This document shows, one piece after another, positions 20,427 to 31,586 of a DNA stretch of 64,000 nt. The notes beneath the pieces are model-generated. The model had not been told where the DNA came from, made no database searches, and saw nothing but the letters and a program-made list of their open reading frames with translations. The stretch covers positions 144,584,001 through 144,648,000 of the forward strand of contig JBITNC010000001.1 of the NCBI GenBank assembly GCA_050084985.1, given 5' to 3'. A program made the translations under genes and the position numbers. The stretch is from Nageia nagi (lineage: Eukaryota > Pinophyta). Position 1 is the stretch's first letter, and every line of letters starts with the position of its first letter.

Positions 20427-22020
20427 ACCAGTTGTTATAGGCATGGATAAAAAGTTTTTGCTGGAATATGCTAGTCTAAAATTCTTCATGATTCCAGTGC
20501 AGAATTTTTCTTGTACGGCTTAATGAAAGTTTTATTAACATTTTTGAGAAAGGGACAATGCAAAAAGTTGGTCCATGATATTTATATATTCGGAAGTGGA
20601 TGGAAAGGGTAGAATTTGCTGTCTTCCTTCTTGTCTTATTTTGTAATGTAGTGTTTGCAAGGGGTAGGATTTGTCGGTTCCTTTTTGTTATTTTTATTTT
20701 ATATGAGTTTTGGTAGGCATTTGAATCATTGCACTGCAAATTGGACCTAGTATTTTATTTCAGGAATATATATCTATATAATTAGAACAAGGGATAGTGA
20801 TGAATTGTCAGATCTTACATACAAGGGATTCGATATGGGTTTTGGATCACTGCAAACATGATGGTATGATTCATCGATTTCAGTTATGATTCATATATAT
20901 TAAATTGCCACATTCTGTTCCTCCCTGCCCGGTCACTTGAATGAAATTCAGTATACTGCATGTTATTATACATCAGGCAAGACTCAAGAGGGGTCCCTGA
21001 GAGCAGTAAGCTACTCTTTTTCAATTTATTTTAGTTCTGATGCATATTCATTTTATTATCGCATTCTGTTCATCCCTGCCCAGTTACTTGAGAGGACACA
21101 AATTACAGAAATTACCTTTGCATTGTGGATCTTATCGCATTCTGTTCATCCCTTCCAAGTTATTGTATGCTAGGCTAAAGGTGTCGCTGAGAACAGTGAG
21201 GTATTCTTTCCAAAACAAAGATCTGGCACACAATATCCAGTGGAAAACTATGCACACTCTTTAGATATACACAAGTATATGAGAAAGGAAATTTTTAATC
21301 AGCAAGAATAGCAGTTCACAATTGCATCATGCGAAGAGAAAAGGTTGGGAGGCATTTTGAACAGCTTTGTGATAGCACAAGTTATTGCAAATATTAATAA
21401 CATTCTGGAGCCCTAGGCTACATATATTAAAGGTGAATCTGTACTAGAAATAAGCATCATAAAGGGACACCTTAAATGACTCTAGAATGTGAATCTTTTG
21501 CATACAGTTACAGTAACGAACAATTGCAAAGAGTTAATTAAAACATTATTTCTGCAGAGAAAAACACGACTTATTCAAAAAATAAATTATTTTTGTATCT
21601 GAATATATGGTAAGCTGTTCATTGAAATACATAATACCAGTTTAACTCACGAAGAAATGCTTAACGTTAAATAATTTGAACATCATCTTTGTCATAATTG
21701 AATTACATGATCTGAGCATCATTTTGCATCTACGTTTTTTAAAGTTTTTTTTTACGCAAACGAAAATAATCAATAATTTATCATACTTCCAATTAAAATA
21801 TTCTATATAACAATTTATTGGTGACTTACGAACATTGCCACCTACAAACATCTAATTGTGTTGTGAGGTTTTGTGGTATTTGAAGGAAAGTTTTGTGACG
21901 TTTTGTGGTATTTTGCTTTGGTAAATCTTTATATTTATTGCTGTTCCTGTTCCTGATTCTCTGTAATATAGCACCTACATTAAACTGGAAGAAAGATTAT
22001 TTAGCCATTTTAAATTTGGA
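20427..22020. other. 3' UTR of glucosidase II, then unassigned sequence
   Basis: The first 300 bases or so are the likely 3' UTR (exact poly(A) site unknown). Three related segments containing cattctgttcatccctgccc (about 20912, 21063, 21140) form short dispersed repeats. Nothing else was recognised. Confidence 0.4.
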
Positions 22021-22761
22021 TCATAGAATAAAAAAAAACATCGTTTTTGTTGTTTTTTCAAAAAATTCACATTTTCTTTCAAAAAACATCAAAAATGTTA
22101 TTTTTTACTTAGCAAAAAACGGTTCAGGGTTATTTCTAAGGATTGGCCTCAAAAAAAACTTGGAGAAAATAAGGTAAATCAGTTTCAAAATTTAGGTGAA
22201 AAAATAGTCTTTAAAATAAAAGTTATAAGTGAATACATACCATATACATACTATATGTTGATGTTTTGACAATTAGATACATAAAATTAATATTTTCTTG
22301 TAATTTTAGGGCAAATGATCCCCTTTTCAGGGTTTCAAATAATAGCCAATTTGAAAATCTTAAAATCTTAATTTTCGCTTATTAGCAAAGATTAACCACT
22401 AAGAAAAACATTGAAAAGGTTGTTTAAATGGGCAAGAAATATTGAAAACGTGGCTGTTTTTTCCATATTTGTTTTACTTACCATATTTAACATTTAAATG
22501 ATAAAAAAACAGAAAAAACATGCATACAAACCTTGTTGTACTTATTGTACTTACCGTTTTTTGGTTGTTTCTTTCATTTTTTTGCTGTTTTTTTGTGTCA
22601 TGATTTTTTTTGTTTAATATTTTTTAGCATTTTTTCCATATTTAAGAATTTTAAAATCCGTAAATTTTTGCCGTATTCACCATAGTTTGACTTTTTTTTG
22701 CCATTTTTTACGTATTCGACCTCGAGTCGTATTTTCAAAAAATCATTTTTTTATTCTATGA
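22021..22761. mobile_element. MITE-like element with 16-bp terminal inverted repeats
   Basis: The left end tcatagaataaaaaaa (22021-22036) is the exact inverse of the right end tttttttattctatga (22746-22761). The 741-bp interior is AT-rich and carries repeated motifs such as ttttttcaaaaaattcac and ccatatttaa but no ORF. The flanks (aatttgga / tttgaata) give no clean target duplication. Confidence 0.55.
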
Positions 22762-24245
22762 TTTGAATAGCTATCACCTTAGATGAAGACTTTGATAAAA
22801 GCTCTTTGAATAAGTCAACAATCACTCTGTTGTCTTCCAATCATGTTAGAATTCTGAAATGGAAGATAGATACACATCAAATAAGCTTTGATCAAATAAT
22901 TTAGACTTCCTACAATCTCATTTTCATTGGCTCTCATCCACCTTATCACTTTAGCCATAAAGTAGGAATCCATTTTATAGTTCAATAAATCTTGAGCATA
23001 ATTTAAGAATAATGCGTCTATTAAGAACAATGTAATATTCAAAGATTCATTTCAAAAGTCCTCTTGAATCTTTCCTAGATGCCTTGAATGTTTAAGGGAG
23101 TTTTTCTTGTAATAATTTATATTGAATTTGTCCTAAATGCCTTAATGTCTATTGGAGTTTTTCATATAATACAAGTATTTAGATAGGTATATAGATTTGT
23201 CTTTTAATGTCCTTTTAAATCCATTGGTTTGTAGGACCTATCAATGTTTGTAGGACCTTTCTGTGTAGAACACAAATCCCTTGGTTCTCATGGTCTTATT
23301 AGACCCTTTTGAATTGCATCCTCTATATATTCTCAAACCCCATATTTTTCATAGTATTAAATGTGGCTTGTGATATTTTAAGCTTGTTAAGAAATTTTAA
23401 GTTATTAAAGCTATGAGATTTGAGAACACACAAATATTCAACAATTTTGTATTTTTTTCAATAGTTTTGACTCAATTCGATAGGGTTTTATGTTTTGATT
23501 TTTGGCATTTAATATCTTCTATTGTAATTTTAATTAGGATCAAAATTTTGCATTAGATTTTATTAAATAGAAGTTACTACAAAAGGAAAAGGAAGAAGAA
23601 ACATTTTAGATTTTTTTTTTTACAATTTTTTTTGGATATATGACAGGAGATTTGTTTTTGTAAGAATAGTGTGTATTTAGTAATACAAAGAATCTGCTTT
23701 GTAGGTCTTTTGGTTTATTTCATGTGCATGTATTTTGGGTTTGAATGGAACTTGTTTGAGATTTGATCGTGATTGAATAGCTTTTTCTTCTATATCTGTT
23801 AGAGAGGTACATCTTACATCTTATGCAACAATGATTAATATTCTAAAGTTTAAAATCATTTGCTTATTTTACTTTTATATTACGCACCTAATCATTCAAA
23901 TACTTATTTGCTATATATATTTACTTTTGAACTTATTCACTTCTGTAGCTGGTACACTTTTCCTAGTAGCCCGTTTTGCTGACTATTTTTGTAGAGCTTT
24001 CTCAGTTGTCCATTTCTTTGCTAGGGCATCGCCAACGTGTTGTTCGTAATGCCTATTATTTCCCAACCAATGTTGTGGCTGCAATATAGGTAGAAAAAGC
24101 CCACCAGCTAGTAACAATAATTTGTTATGTTGTGTTGATGGTTAGTTGTGCTTAACAATCTCCATATGCGATGGAAGCGAATGTATTGAATATAACCTTA
24201 TAAAAGATGCAAGGATCTACGCATCATGTTCCTGAAACAAGCCTT
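22762..24245. other. AT-rich stretch, nothing recognised
   Basis: Short open frames on both strands (for example minus 23042-22815) do not resemble known proteins. A diverged duplicated phrase (ttgaatc/tttaaatccattgg with 'gtaggacct') recurs around 23040-23290. Confidence 0.35.
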
Positions 24246-24400
24246 TCAACTAAACTTGTCAATGCATTGATGGAAAATTTTGGTTGTTTGTAGAAGCTCC
24301 ATTGCATCTTCGACAAAGTGTTCAGGCATAGATGCAATTTCCATCAGACATTCAACCGGTAAAGACATTCTGAAATTACCTAGAAGACTAAACATCCATA
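24246..24400 (-). pseudogene. Fragment resembling ubiquitin conjugation factor E4 (UFD2/PUB1)
   Basis: The minus strand reads SLPVECLMEIASMPEHFVED followed by AMELL. The run MPEHFVEDAMELL is characteristic of the Ufd2 core of plant E4 ubiquitin ligases as I remember the family, where it is followed by a segment like IF-SRIPKALDG; here QTTKIFHQCIDKF stands at that point. Only about 40 residues match, with no exon neighbours and no U-box seen, so this is at most an isolated gene scrap. The plus strand has its own unmatched frame to the right (24407-24643). Confidence 0.5.
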
Positions 24401-24829
24401 CCAACCTTGAAAACTTGTAAAAGTTCAAAGTTTGCTGAAGAAGATGCTCGTTCATGCGTAAATGAGCTTCGTAAAAAAAATTGTATTCAACGAGTCATAG
24501 AAGATGAAATTCATTTTCTTTTTTTTCTTTGTCCACAAGACATAGATAGACCTATAAAAATGTTTGTAACAAAGATATTAAATTTTTTTAAAGAGACCTA
24601 TATAAAAATATTTATAATCATACTTTCATTTATAAATTTTTAAATAAAAATAACCAAAACAAATTTGATGATTTTATTGTACAATTTAATTTTATTAGAA
24701 ACAAACATTCAAATACATTATAGAAAAACTGTGATAGGTTCTACAAATCATTGGGTTTAAAAGGATGCTAAAAGACTTATCTTAATTGGTATTTTCATAT
24801 ATAGTTGATTAGGAAATTAAATTATTGAA

Positions 24830-25890
24830 GAAAATTCATCTATTTAAAATGTTCAATTTTTGCAACTTACTTTGAGTTTATGAATACTTAGGGGTTCATG
24901 ATTAGTATGAACAATTATTTTTTTCTTCATTAACTAATGTCACCACTTCTTAATAGATTGTACCAAAGCATACAATTCCTTATCATATATGGAATAAGTT
25001 AAAACAACTTCAAAAAATAAACTTAAATGGTAACATTCCAATTTGTTGTCTTGAAGAAGTACTACCTCTATGGTGAAGCCAAAAACATCAATCTCTACTT
25101 CCAATGATATACATAATCTAGCATGGCCAAGATATGTGCTTTGTAGACCTTGTCTTTGAATTTTTGAAATGCTTCCTCTTATTCGTCACATCACATAATG
25201 CTCCTCTCTTTTTGTTACAACTTCTTCAAGTATTGAATTTCTTCAAATTCCAAGACTGGTTGCCAATAAAGCCCAATATTAGGTTTCGACGAATCATACA
25301 ATAGTTTAATTTCATACTCCATTGCTCTTCTTGGTGGTAAGGATAATGACAATTGCATAATTATATGAAAAAATTGAAGTAGCTCTTTCAACTATTTCTT
25401 TTGCTATGGAGTACAATCTGCTGCATCAACTTCTTTCCAAACACGTTTTCCCTCTTTGTGCCTCTTACAATCTGAAGAATGAATTTCTTGTTTGTATGTA
25501 CCATGCATTTTTCCTTTTGCATGAAGATCAATTGAAACTCCTTCTCACCTTTGTAAACATTAATCCAAAATCCTTTATTGTATTTGACCAATCATCATTG
25601 ATTTGGTTGTTGTTACAATGTTGCATCTCTTTACCATATATATGGCCTGTCAAAGATGACTTAACAAATGTCCAAGGGTACAACGTCACAAAGGACTTCA
25701 TCCTTTAACTTCTCATCGATGGAGAATAAAAAATTGCATTATTTTATGACATATAACTTAACATCTTTATGCAACCTTCCCAATTGATAAGGTTGAGAAT
25801 GAGGCTTGACCTCTAATCCTAGTTTCTTCACTAAACTCTCTAAGATTAGATTCCTTTGTGATCTAGAGTCATTTAATACAACTACTTTCA
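24830..25890 (-). mobile_element. Ty3/gypsy remnant: protease to RNase H
   Basis: In minus-strand order the decayed sequence gives VVVLNDSRSQRNLILESLVK and KLGLEVKPHSQPYQLGRL (retroviral-type aspartic protease region; the usual DSGS is NDSRS), EVLCDVVPLDIC and DRPYIW (family: LCDV-PMD-CH-LLGRPW), then FQKFKDKVYKAHILAMLDY (RNase H start) and YDKELYALVQ with HTNHEPL (family: YDKELLAIV, TDH-PL). Many stops, frameshifts and deletions remove most of the reverse transcriptase. It is a dead relic. Confidence 0.8.
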
Positions 25891-26399
25891 TCATCTTGAT
25901 TTGGATATAAACCTAAAATAAGGTTAGGAATATTAAAAGTGCAAAGTAGTAAACAAAATGTAGAAATATAACATAGAAAAACCAAAATACAAGAGACATA
26001 CAAATTTAACATGGTTCATCTGACATGGGCTACATCCACAGAGAAAATATCTAGCCTATCCTTTATTTTTTCCAGTACAATGAAGGGATACAACCTACAA
26101 CACATCCATTGTAACCTCCTTTTTTCTATCACAGTCTCTCGTATACATAAAATAATTGATGTACAAAATCCCCTTTATAGAAAAAGCAGGTTTCCTTCTA
26201 AGGAAAAAATATCAACTAAATCCTACCATCCGATCTGTGACCTAATTATGAATGGTCTAGATTAACATAAGGAAATAGAGAGAGAAAAATTGGTTGCTGA
26301 AACAAGACCAACTAAAACTAAGAAATAAATTAGTTTCTCCATGGTTACTATCTTTGTTAACTTGTTTGTAGGATTTTAACTAGTGTGTATATTTTCCCT
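25891..26399. other. Non-coding, nothing firm
   Basis: Includes 'acatggttcatctgacatgggctacatccacagagaaa' type sequence, which is often seen near LTR ends of plant elements, but no second copy or boundary is visible. Confidence 0.3.
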
Positions 26400-26835
26400 C
26401 TTCATCCTTCTATCTTCCAAAATTGACACCATGTGAAATGGTACATGAGTTTTATATGTTTTGTCTTGGAATGGAAGGATGAGTTCTTTGCAATATTAAT
26501 GACACTTTGACTATCACTATACAATCTATTATTCTCGTACTTATTTTATAATTCCTCCATAAACATTTGTAACCAAATATTCTCTTTACTGGCCTTTGTA
26601 GCAACAACATAATTTGCTTCCATTATTAAAAGTGCAATAACCTTTTGTAATATTTAAATCCAAGTTACTGGTGTCCTAGCTACAATATATAAATACCATG
26701 TGGTACTCCTATCTACATCACTTTCTATATCTGATTCAACATATCCATGTAGAATAATTTTAGAACCTCTAAAACATAATGCACGCGAGAATCCATTTCA
26801 CTACTTTCCAATGCTCTTTACTTGGTTGCTCATAA
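26400..26835 (-). mobile_element. Ty1/copia RT-RNase H fragment, minus strand
   Basis: On the minus strand: GRFMSNQVKSIGK, HGYVES, STTWYLYIVARTPVTW, EANYVVATKASKE and RLYSDSQSVINIAKNSSFHS, then KTKHIKLMYHF. These follow the copia reverse transcriptase end and RNase H (family: SRFMSNPGKEHW, GY-DAD-AGD-D-RKST, EAEYIA---A-KE, DSQSAI-LAKN--FH-RTKHI). It is broken by stops. It stands head-to-head with the plus-strand fragment that starts 25 bases away. Confidence 0.78.
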
Positions 26836-26859
26836 ACCTGCCCAAAATTCCCACTGCAG

Positions 26860-27290
26860 AGTGAGTTGTTGTACAAAGATGATGTAGTTAAAAATATGCA
26901 TGTAACTTATCATAGGAGTATTATTGGGAGCTTAATGTTTCTAACAAATACTAGACCAAATATTGCATATATTGTCTTACTAGTTTCTAAATATATGAGT
27001 AAGATATTTATTTTGCATTTGAAGGTTGATATACATATTTTGAGATATGTTAGAGGAACTATTGATTTAAGAATCCAATATTATCAAAGTGAGAAGATGG
27101 ATTTGATTGGATTTACTGATTTAAGATAATAATTTAGATGATAGGAAATCTACATTAGGTAAATATTTTTCACTTGGATCAAGGTTGATCACTTGGAGCT
27201 AAAAAAAATAAGGATAAGTGGAACTTTATTCAAATGAGGTTGAGTATATTGCTATAGGAAAGGAAAATGCAATTCTAATACCAATACCAA
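26860..27290 (+). mobile_element. Ty1/copia RT-RNase H fragment, plus strand
   Basis: The plus strand reads YHRSIIGSLMFLTNTRPNIA, YIVLLVSKYMSK, RYVRGTIDLRIQYYQSEK and DLIGFTD, then in a shifted frame DDRKST and SLGSG--TWS. This is the copia RT end and RNase H start (family: YR--IGSLMYLT-TRPDI, LRY-KGT-D-GI-Y, GY-DSD-AGD-DDRKSTSGY-F-LG). A frameshift after FTD and later stops show it is dead. Its sequence differs from the inverted neighbour, so these are two separate insertions. Confidence 0.85.
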
Positions 27291-27679
27291 AATCCCTGAT
27301 TCATCCTACAGCCCTGAGCAGTGCCCAACTTGCGAGTCTGTGCCTAGTGCCTAACCTTAAGTAGATCGTGAGTCTTTGTGCAAATTGCATTTACAATCCC
27401 TTGTGTGTTTGCTCTCATCGCAAATTTGCCATGTAGCTTCGAGCAGTTCGTGCATCGCTCGCATTGGCAAACCTTATGCACTCGTCACGCCAGCACCGGC
27501 ATGCTCGCTCCTCTCTAGCACTTGCATGCTCCCTCACTCGTGTGACTTCTCTTTAGAATCATTTTGTCAAACACTTCATGTGCTTCCTACTTGAATGTCT
27601 GTGTAGGTTTCAAACAGTTTCTTTGGGGCACCTTGACAGATCTGACAGAGATTTTTACTCATTTTGGCCTACCCTCAAC
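27291..27679. other. Moderately GC-rich stretch before the CstF77 piece
   Basis: Contains cgtgcatcgctcgcattggc, gtcacgccagcaccggcatg and other CG-bearing words, unusual for the neighbourhood. No gene was identified; it may be an untranslated region that travelled with the CstF77 fragment. Confidence 0.3.
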
Positions 27680-27925
27680 TAAGCAGGAGAACACAACAAG
27701 AGAGAAAATTCTTGTTGATCACTATAATGTGGATTCTTGGGATACACTTGTTAGTGAAGCCCATCAAAGACAAATTTCTAAGGTTATATATGAACAATTT
27801 CTTATTATTTTCCCCACATCTGCTAAGTATTGGAGACTTTATGCTAAGGCATAAATGGCTACTAATAATGACAATGCAACAAGATAAATATTCAATCGCT
27901 GCCTCTTCAATTTTCTACATAGTTT
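27680..27925 (+). pseudogene. CstF77-like (cleavage stimulation factor) gene fragment
   Basis: The plus strand reads DHYNVDSWDTLVSEAHQRQI, SKVIYEQFLIIFPTSAKYWR, LYAKA, stop, then MATNNDNATR, stop, IFNRCLFNFLHS in the same frame. This matches the first HAT repeats of plant CSTF77, a scaffold of the mRNA 3'-end cleavage machinery (family: KYNVE-AE-LANEA---PI, IYEQLL--FPT-AK-WKQY-EAQMA-NNDDATKQIF-RCL). Two in-frame stops make it a pseudogene. No introns interrupt the roughly 80 codons, which fits a retro-copied fragment. At about 27925 it changes directly into LINE ORF1-like sequence. Confidence 0.7.
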
Positions 27926-28925
27926 AATTGAGCTAATGACCTCCCTCATGGAAACAAACTCTAAACAAAAGGCTCTTATTACTACTCTACAAGCCCAATT
28001 ACAAGAATAGGAAAATAGACTAAAACACATAGAGACACTCCAAACCCCTCCTAATGATAGAATCCAACAAACACAACAACTACACGAATCTATCTTTGAA
28101 ATAAAAACCAAGCAATCTGCAATCATCTCACAACAAGAACAATTTATACAAGCCACTACAACCTAACAACAATCAATGCAAAAATAGGTGGAGGATCAAA
28201 CCTCTTGGGTCCAGGTAGCTAAAGGAAGAAAACTTCTTCACAAGTAGATCTTGTTATGAATGCAAAATTTGAAGAACAGTTACGTTAGTTGAAAGCCCTT
28301 AATTTGTGAGTTAGAGGACTACCAAAATCCCAAGACCCTAAAAAGGCCAATCTTGATTTTCTTCATGATACACTAGAGTTGCAAAATATCACAATGCAAA
28401 AAGTTGGGTTTGCCCAAGGTGAATCTCTTAAAAAGACTTTCCTTCTCCGAAAACGTCTATTATCCAATTCACAACACCTGACAAGTGATCGCTTGATTAC
28501 CTATTTCTTCCTAATTACCTTAGGAGAGGGAGTTCGTAGGAGGAGGATTGAGGACTCACCTCGGCCTACTCGATGTACCAGATAGAGGGTGCATGCCGAC
28601 CTTAGTTCTATGAGATCGTAGTGGATCACGACATTCTTTAGCTACAATAGCATCAATGCAGACACAGATCAACCTAGGAGTGCATAGTCAGACAGACCAT
28701 GAGAGACTTCCCCTCTGACCATGTTTGCTTATTATGTTTCTTTGTTCAACTATTTATTTTCTTTCAGGGATTAGCCCCTATCTTGTTCTTAGAATTTCAT
28801 ATTTTTCTTTGAGCGAGGGCCACTGAGCCCATCATGTTGCTTTAGACTTGTATACCCTTTAGTCCCATTGATCGCTTTTGGTCATCTATGTACATTAATA
28901 TAATTTTATTTCATTTTCATTTCTT
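27926..28925 (+). mobile_element. Truncated LINE: ORF1 and 3' tail
   Basis: Directly after the CstF77 piece the plus strand encodes a long coiled coil (LMETNSKQKALITTLQAQLQ, then RIQQTQQLHESIFEIKTKQS and AIISQQEQFIQ), followed by RVRGLP, DPKKANLDFLHD and MQKVGFAQGESLKKTFLLRK (frame 28379-28585). A coiled coil followed by a VRGLP-type RNA-binding domain is the L1-like ORF1p plan. ORF2 is missing. The end resembles a LINE 3' tail (cattaatataattttatttc near 28890-28912) without a long poly(A). Several stops show it is dead. Confidence 0.6.
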
Positions 28926-28964
28926 CCTTCAATAGTGCACAAGCGTTATGGTTTATAAAAATGT

Positions 28965-29270
28965 TGGGAGAATTAGGTCAAAAATAGAGTGATTCTATAA
29001 CCATATTTTGTGATAATATGAGCTCCATATATTTGGTAAAGAATCCCATCCATCACAATAAGTCCAAGCTTTTAACATTAATTATCACTTCATCTATGAC
29101 ATGGTGGAAAATAAAGAAGTTAAATTTAGGTACCATAGCACATATGAATAATTAGAATATTTATTCATAAAAAAGGTATGGTTAAGGCTAAATTTCTCAA
29201 GCTAAGAGACTCACTTATGAAACCTAGACATAACATCAAGGACGATAATGTTGGAATGTGATGCTGACTA
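28965..29270 (+). mobile_element. Ty1/copia RNase H 3' fragment (element E)
   Basis: The plus strand reads FCDNMSSIYLVKNPIHHNKS, then in shifted frames DMVENKEVKFRYHST and EQLEYLF. This is the copia RNase H C-terminus (family: CDN-SAI-LAKNP-FH-RTKHI, HFIRE-V--G-I). A possible LTR start, TGTTGGAATG, follows at about 29250. Element A is inserted at 29461, perhaps within the LTR of this older element. Confidence 0.6.
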
Positions 29271-29460
29271 AGGATGATATATCTATAATCTTTTATCCCC
29301 AATTTACATCTTTAGATTAACTTTAGAGTTTTTTGTAATAGTTTATACAATATTATGTAATTGCAATATTCTTATAATTATCATAAAAGAATATGATAGT
29401 ATGTAATTGTTATTTTATGTATGTAACAATAGGATAGTCTTGTGTTTGATGTTAATAAGT

Positions 29461-29891
29461 TGTTAGAATTTGTAATGTAATATTGTTTAATATTTTTCCT
29501 TAATGTAAATTCACTTAATACTTAAAGTATCATTAGATACCTTAAAATATTAAGGGAATATAAAAATAGGTATGAGTTTAAAAATAGAAAATGAATTAAT
29601 TATAGTGGGTTTCTTCTTATAAAAAGAGAAGAACCCTCCCCTTCTCTAGTTACACAATTGTAATGCAAGCTTTGCTATAGGTTTAGAGTGAGAGAGAAGA
29701 GATTTTGTAAGAGAGGTCCTTGAGAATAAGATCTTAGTTATTGGATGTACTCCCAAAGAGGGAGGAACCACTTTATATCTTGTGTTATTTGTGTGATTGG
29801 CTTAGTTATTATGCTATTGTGTTGATGTTGAAAGTGCCTTCTTGAGGTCTTGGAAGATTAGAAGTTAATTCAGAAAGGGTTAATTTTTTCA
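29461..29891 (+). repeat. 5' LTR of element A
   Basis: Starts TGTTAGAATTTGTAATG and ends TTTTTTCA, followed after two bases by the primer-binding site relic TGGTATTAGAG. It contains a plausible transcribed R-region sequence, cttcttataaaaagagaag (about 29609-29627), with a TATAAAA box. Confidence 0.85.
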
Positions 29892-31586
29892 AGTGGTATT
29901 AGAGTTTTTCTTGGATGCCCCTCTTTAGCATCTTTGAAGGTCCTTTTCGCCTCTTTCTCCATCTACTTTGTTGAGGTAAAAGGGTTTCAAGGTATAATCT
30001 CCTACCTCTTCTTTATCAATTTTGCACCCCTTTGGGGCTACACACGGCAGGCACCTTATCGTCCGATTTTTTTTTTTTTTAAAGAAAAAAAAGAAAAATT
30101 TAGTTTTTTTTTTTAAAGTTTATATATATATATATATAGTTTCTTTTTTTAAGTTTTTTAATTTTTTTTTTTGTGAAATATATATATATATATATACCAA
30201 AAAAAAGAGAAGGAATCTTTCTTAAAAGAAGGGATCTTTTTTTTTTAACTATAAGTATGAATTTATTTTAACGTTAATTATAACCTTCTTTTAAATTTTT
30301 TTTTAGTTCTTTATTTGCTAATATTATCATTTTACATTAAGTGCAAGTTATTTTAAAGTTTTTTTTAGCATGCCATTAAGATAAAGGTGGATTAAATTAT
30401 GCATAGTTTAGTAATTTTATAAATGGATTAGTGTTAATTAATTATGCATGAATGGATTAATGCTATGTATGCATAGATTAATGTTGTTTTATTTTAATGC
30501 ATGTTTATTGCTCACATGTGGTTGGATAATTTTTTTACATTATTTTTTGTCCTAATGCATATTGCTAAATGGATAAATTTTTAATGCATGGTTTATTATT
30601 TTGAATTTATACATGTGGTTAGATAAAATTCACTTAAATACTTGCTTATGAATGCTACGTTAAATTGCAAATAAGGAATTATTTTAAGTCCATTTTTTAA
30701 GTAACAAGGGGGAGAATTCTTCATTTTTTGATAATGAACATTCGTAAAGAGTTCCATTAGGGATTATGAAAAAACCCATTGGACTCTTAGGCTCATTTAT
30801 TGTTACTTAAAATTAATGAATCTTATGTAAAGAGTTCCATTAGGGGTTGTAACAAAACCCATTGGACTCTTTAGTTCATACTTATGGATGATATGGGATG
30901 TAGTTTCATTTTCAAAACACTTTATTTGTTTTACATTTTTACTTTATATGCAAAGTACACAAACATTGAAAATTGCTTCCCTCTAAAATGAACACATCCA
31001 CACATTTTTTTGCAACATGACTTATTTGGGGAGCCATGAGGTAAGGATAGGGTAGACTGGAGCCTTTTAATCTAATGATCCAAGTGGTGAAAAGTTCGTA
31101 CTTTTTAATTACCCCTAAGTTCTCTGTTGATCTGGACTTAACTCCATATAGGTGGAGAGGCATGTATGTACTGATACCACATGTTTGCCCGTCCATTCAG
31201 AGATTATCCTGATAACTTAGGAGGAAAACTGAAAACTTAATCAAGATAATTAATTTGGCCTATCCAACATATGTCACAACTTTGAAAAATAACTTGTACT
31301 TCTCCTTGTGAGAGTATATCATTACCCAAGGGGAACTGGTTGAAGATTAGTAGGACATGGGCTCTTTGAAGGCATCCAATTGAAGGCCTAATTTTGACAA
31401 AAAAATAAGCCTAAACTTTTCCCTCTCTTTGGTTATACTTGGTGACAAAGATGTTGGATGTATGTTATTATTCTTGGTAATAATTTAAGAATTTGATTTG
31501 TTGGTTAGTTTTTTAAATATATATTTATTTTTTAAATGCAAATTGTATGCTTACATTATTTATCTCCTTCATATTATTTTATAGCA
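29892..31586 (+). other. Leader of element A, with low-complexity tract
   Basis: Holds T- and TA-rich low complexity (30066-30240, with two TATATATA runs), two diverged copies of 'gagttccattaggg' with accccattggactctta (about 30740-30800 and 30825-30880) and a block (31190-31400) homologous to 48050-48260 in the leader of element B. No ORF was recognised. Confidence 0.6.

Noticed and set aside
30066-30240. T-rich and TA-rich tract as a regulatory element
   Set aside because: Simple low-complexity sequence inside the leader of element A with no supporting motif.
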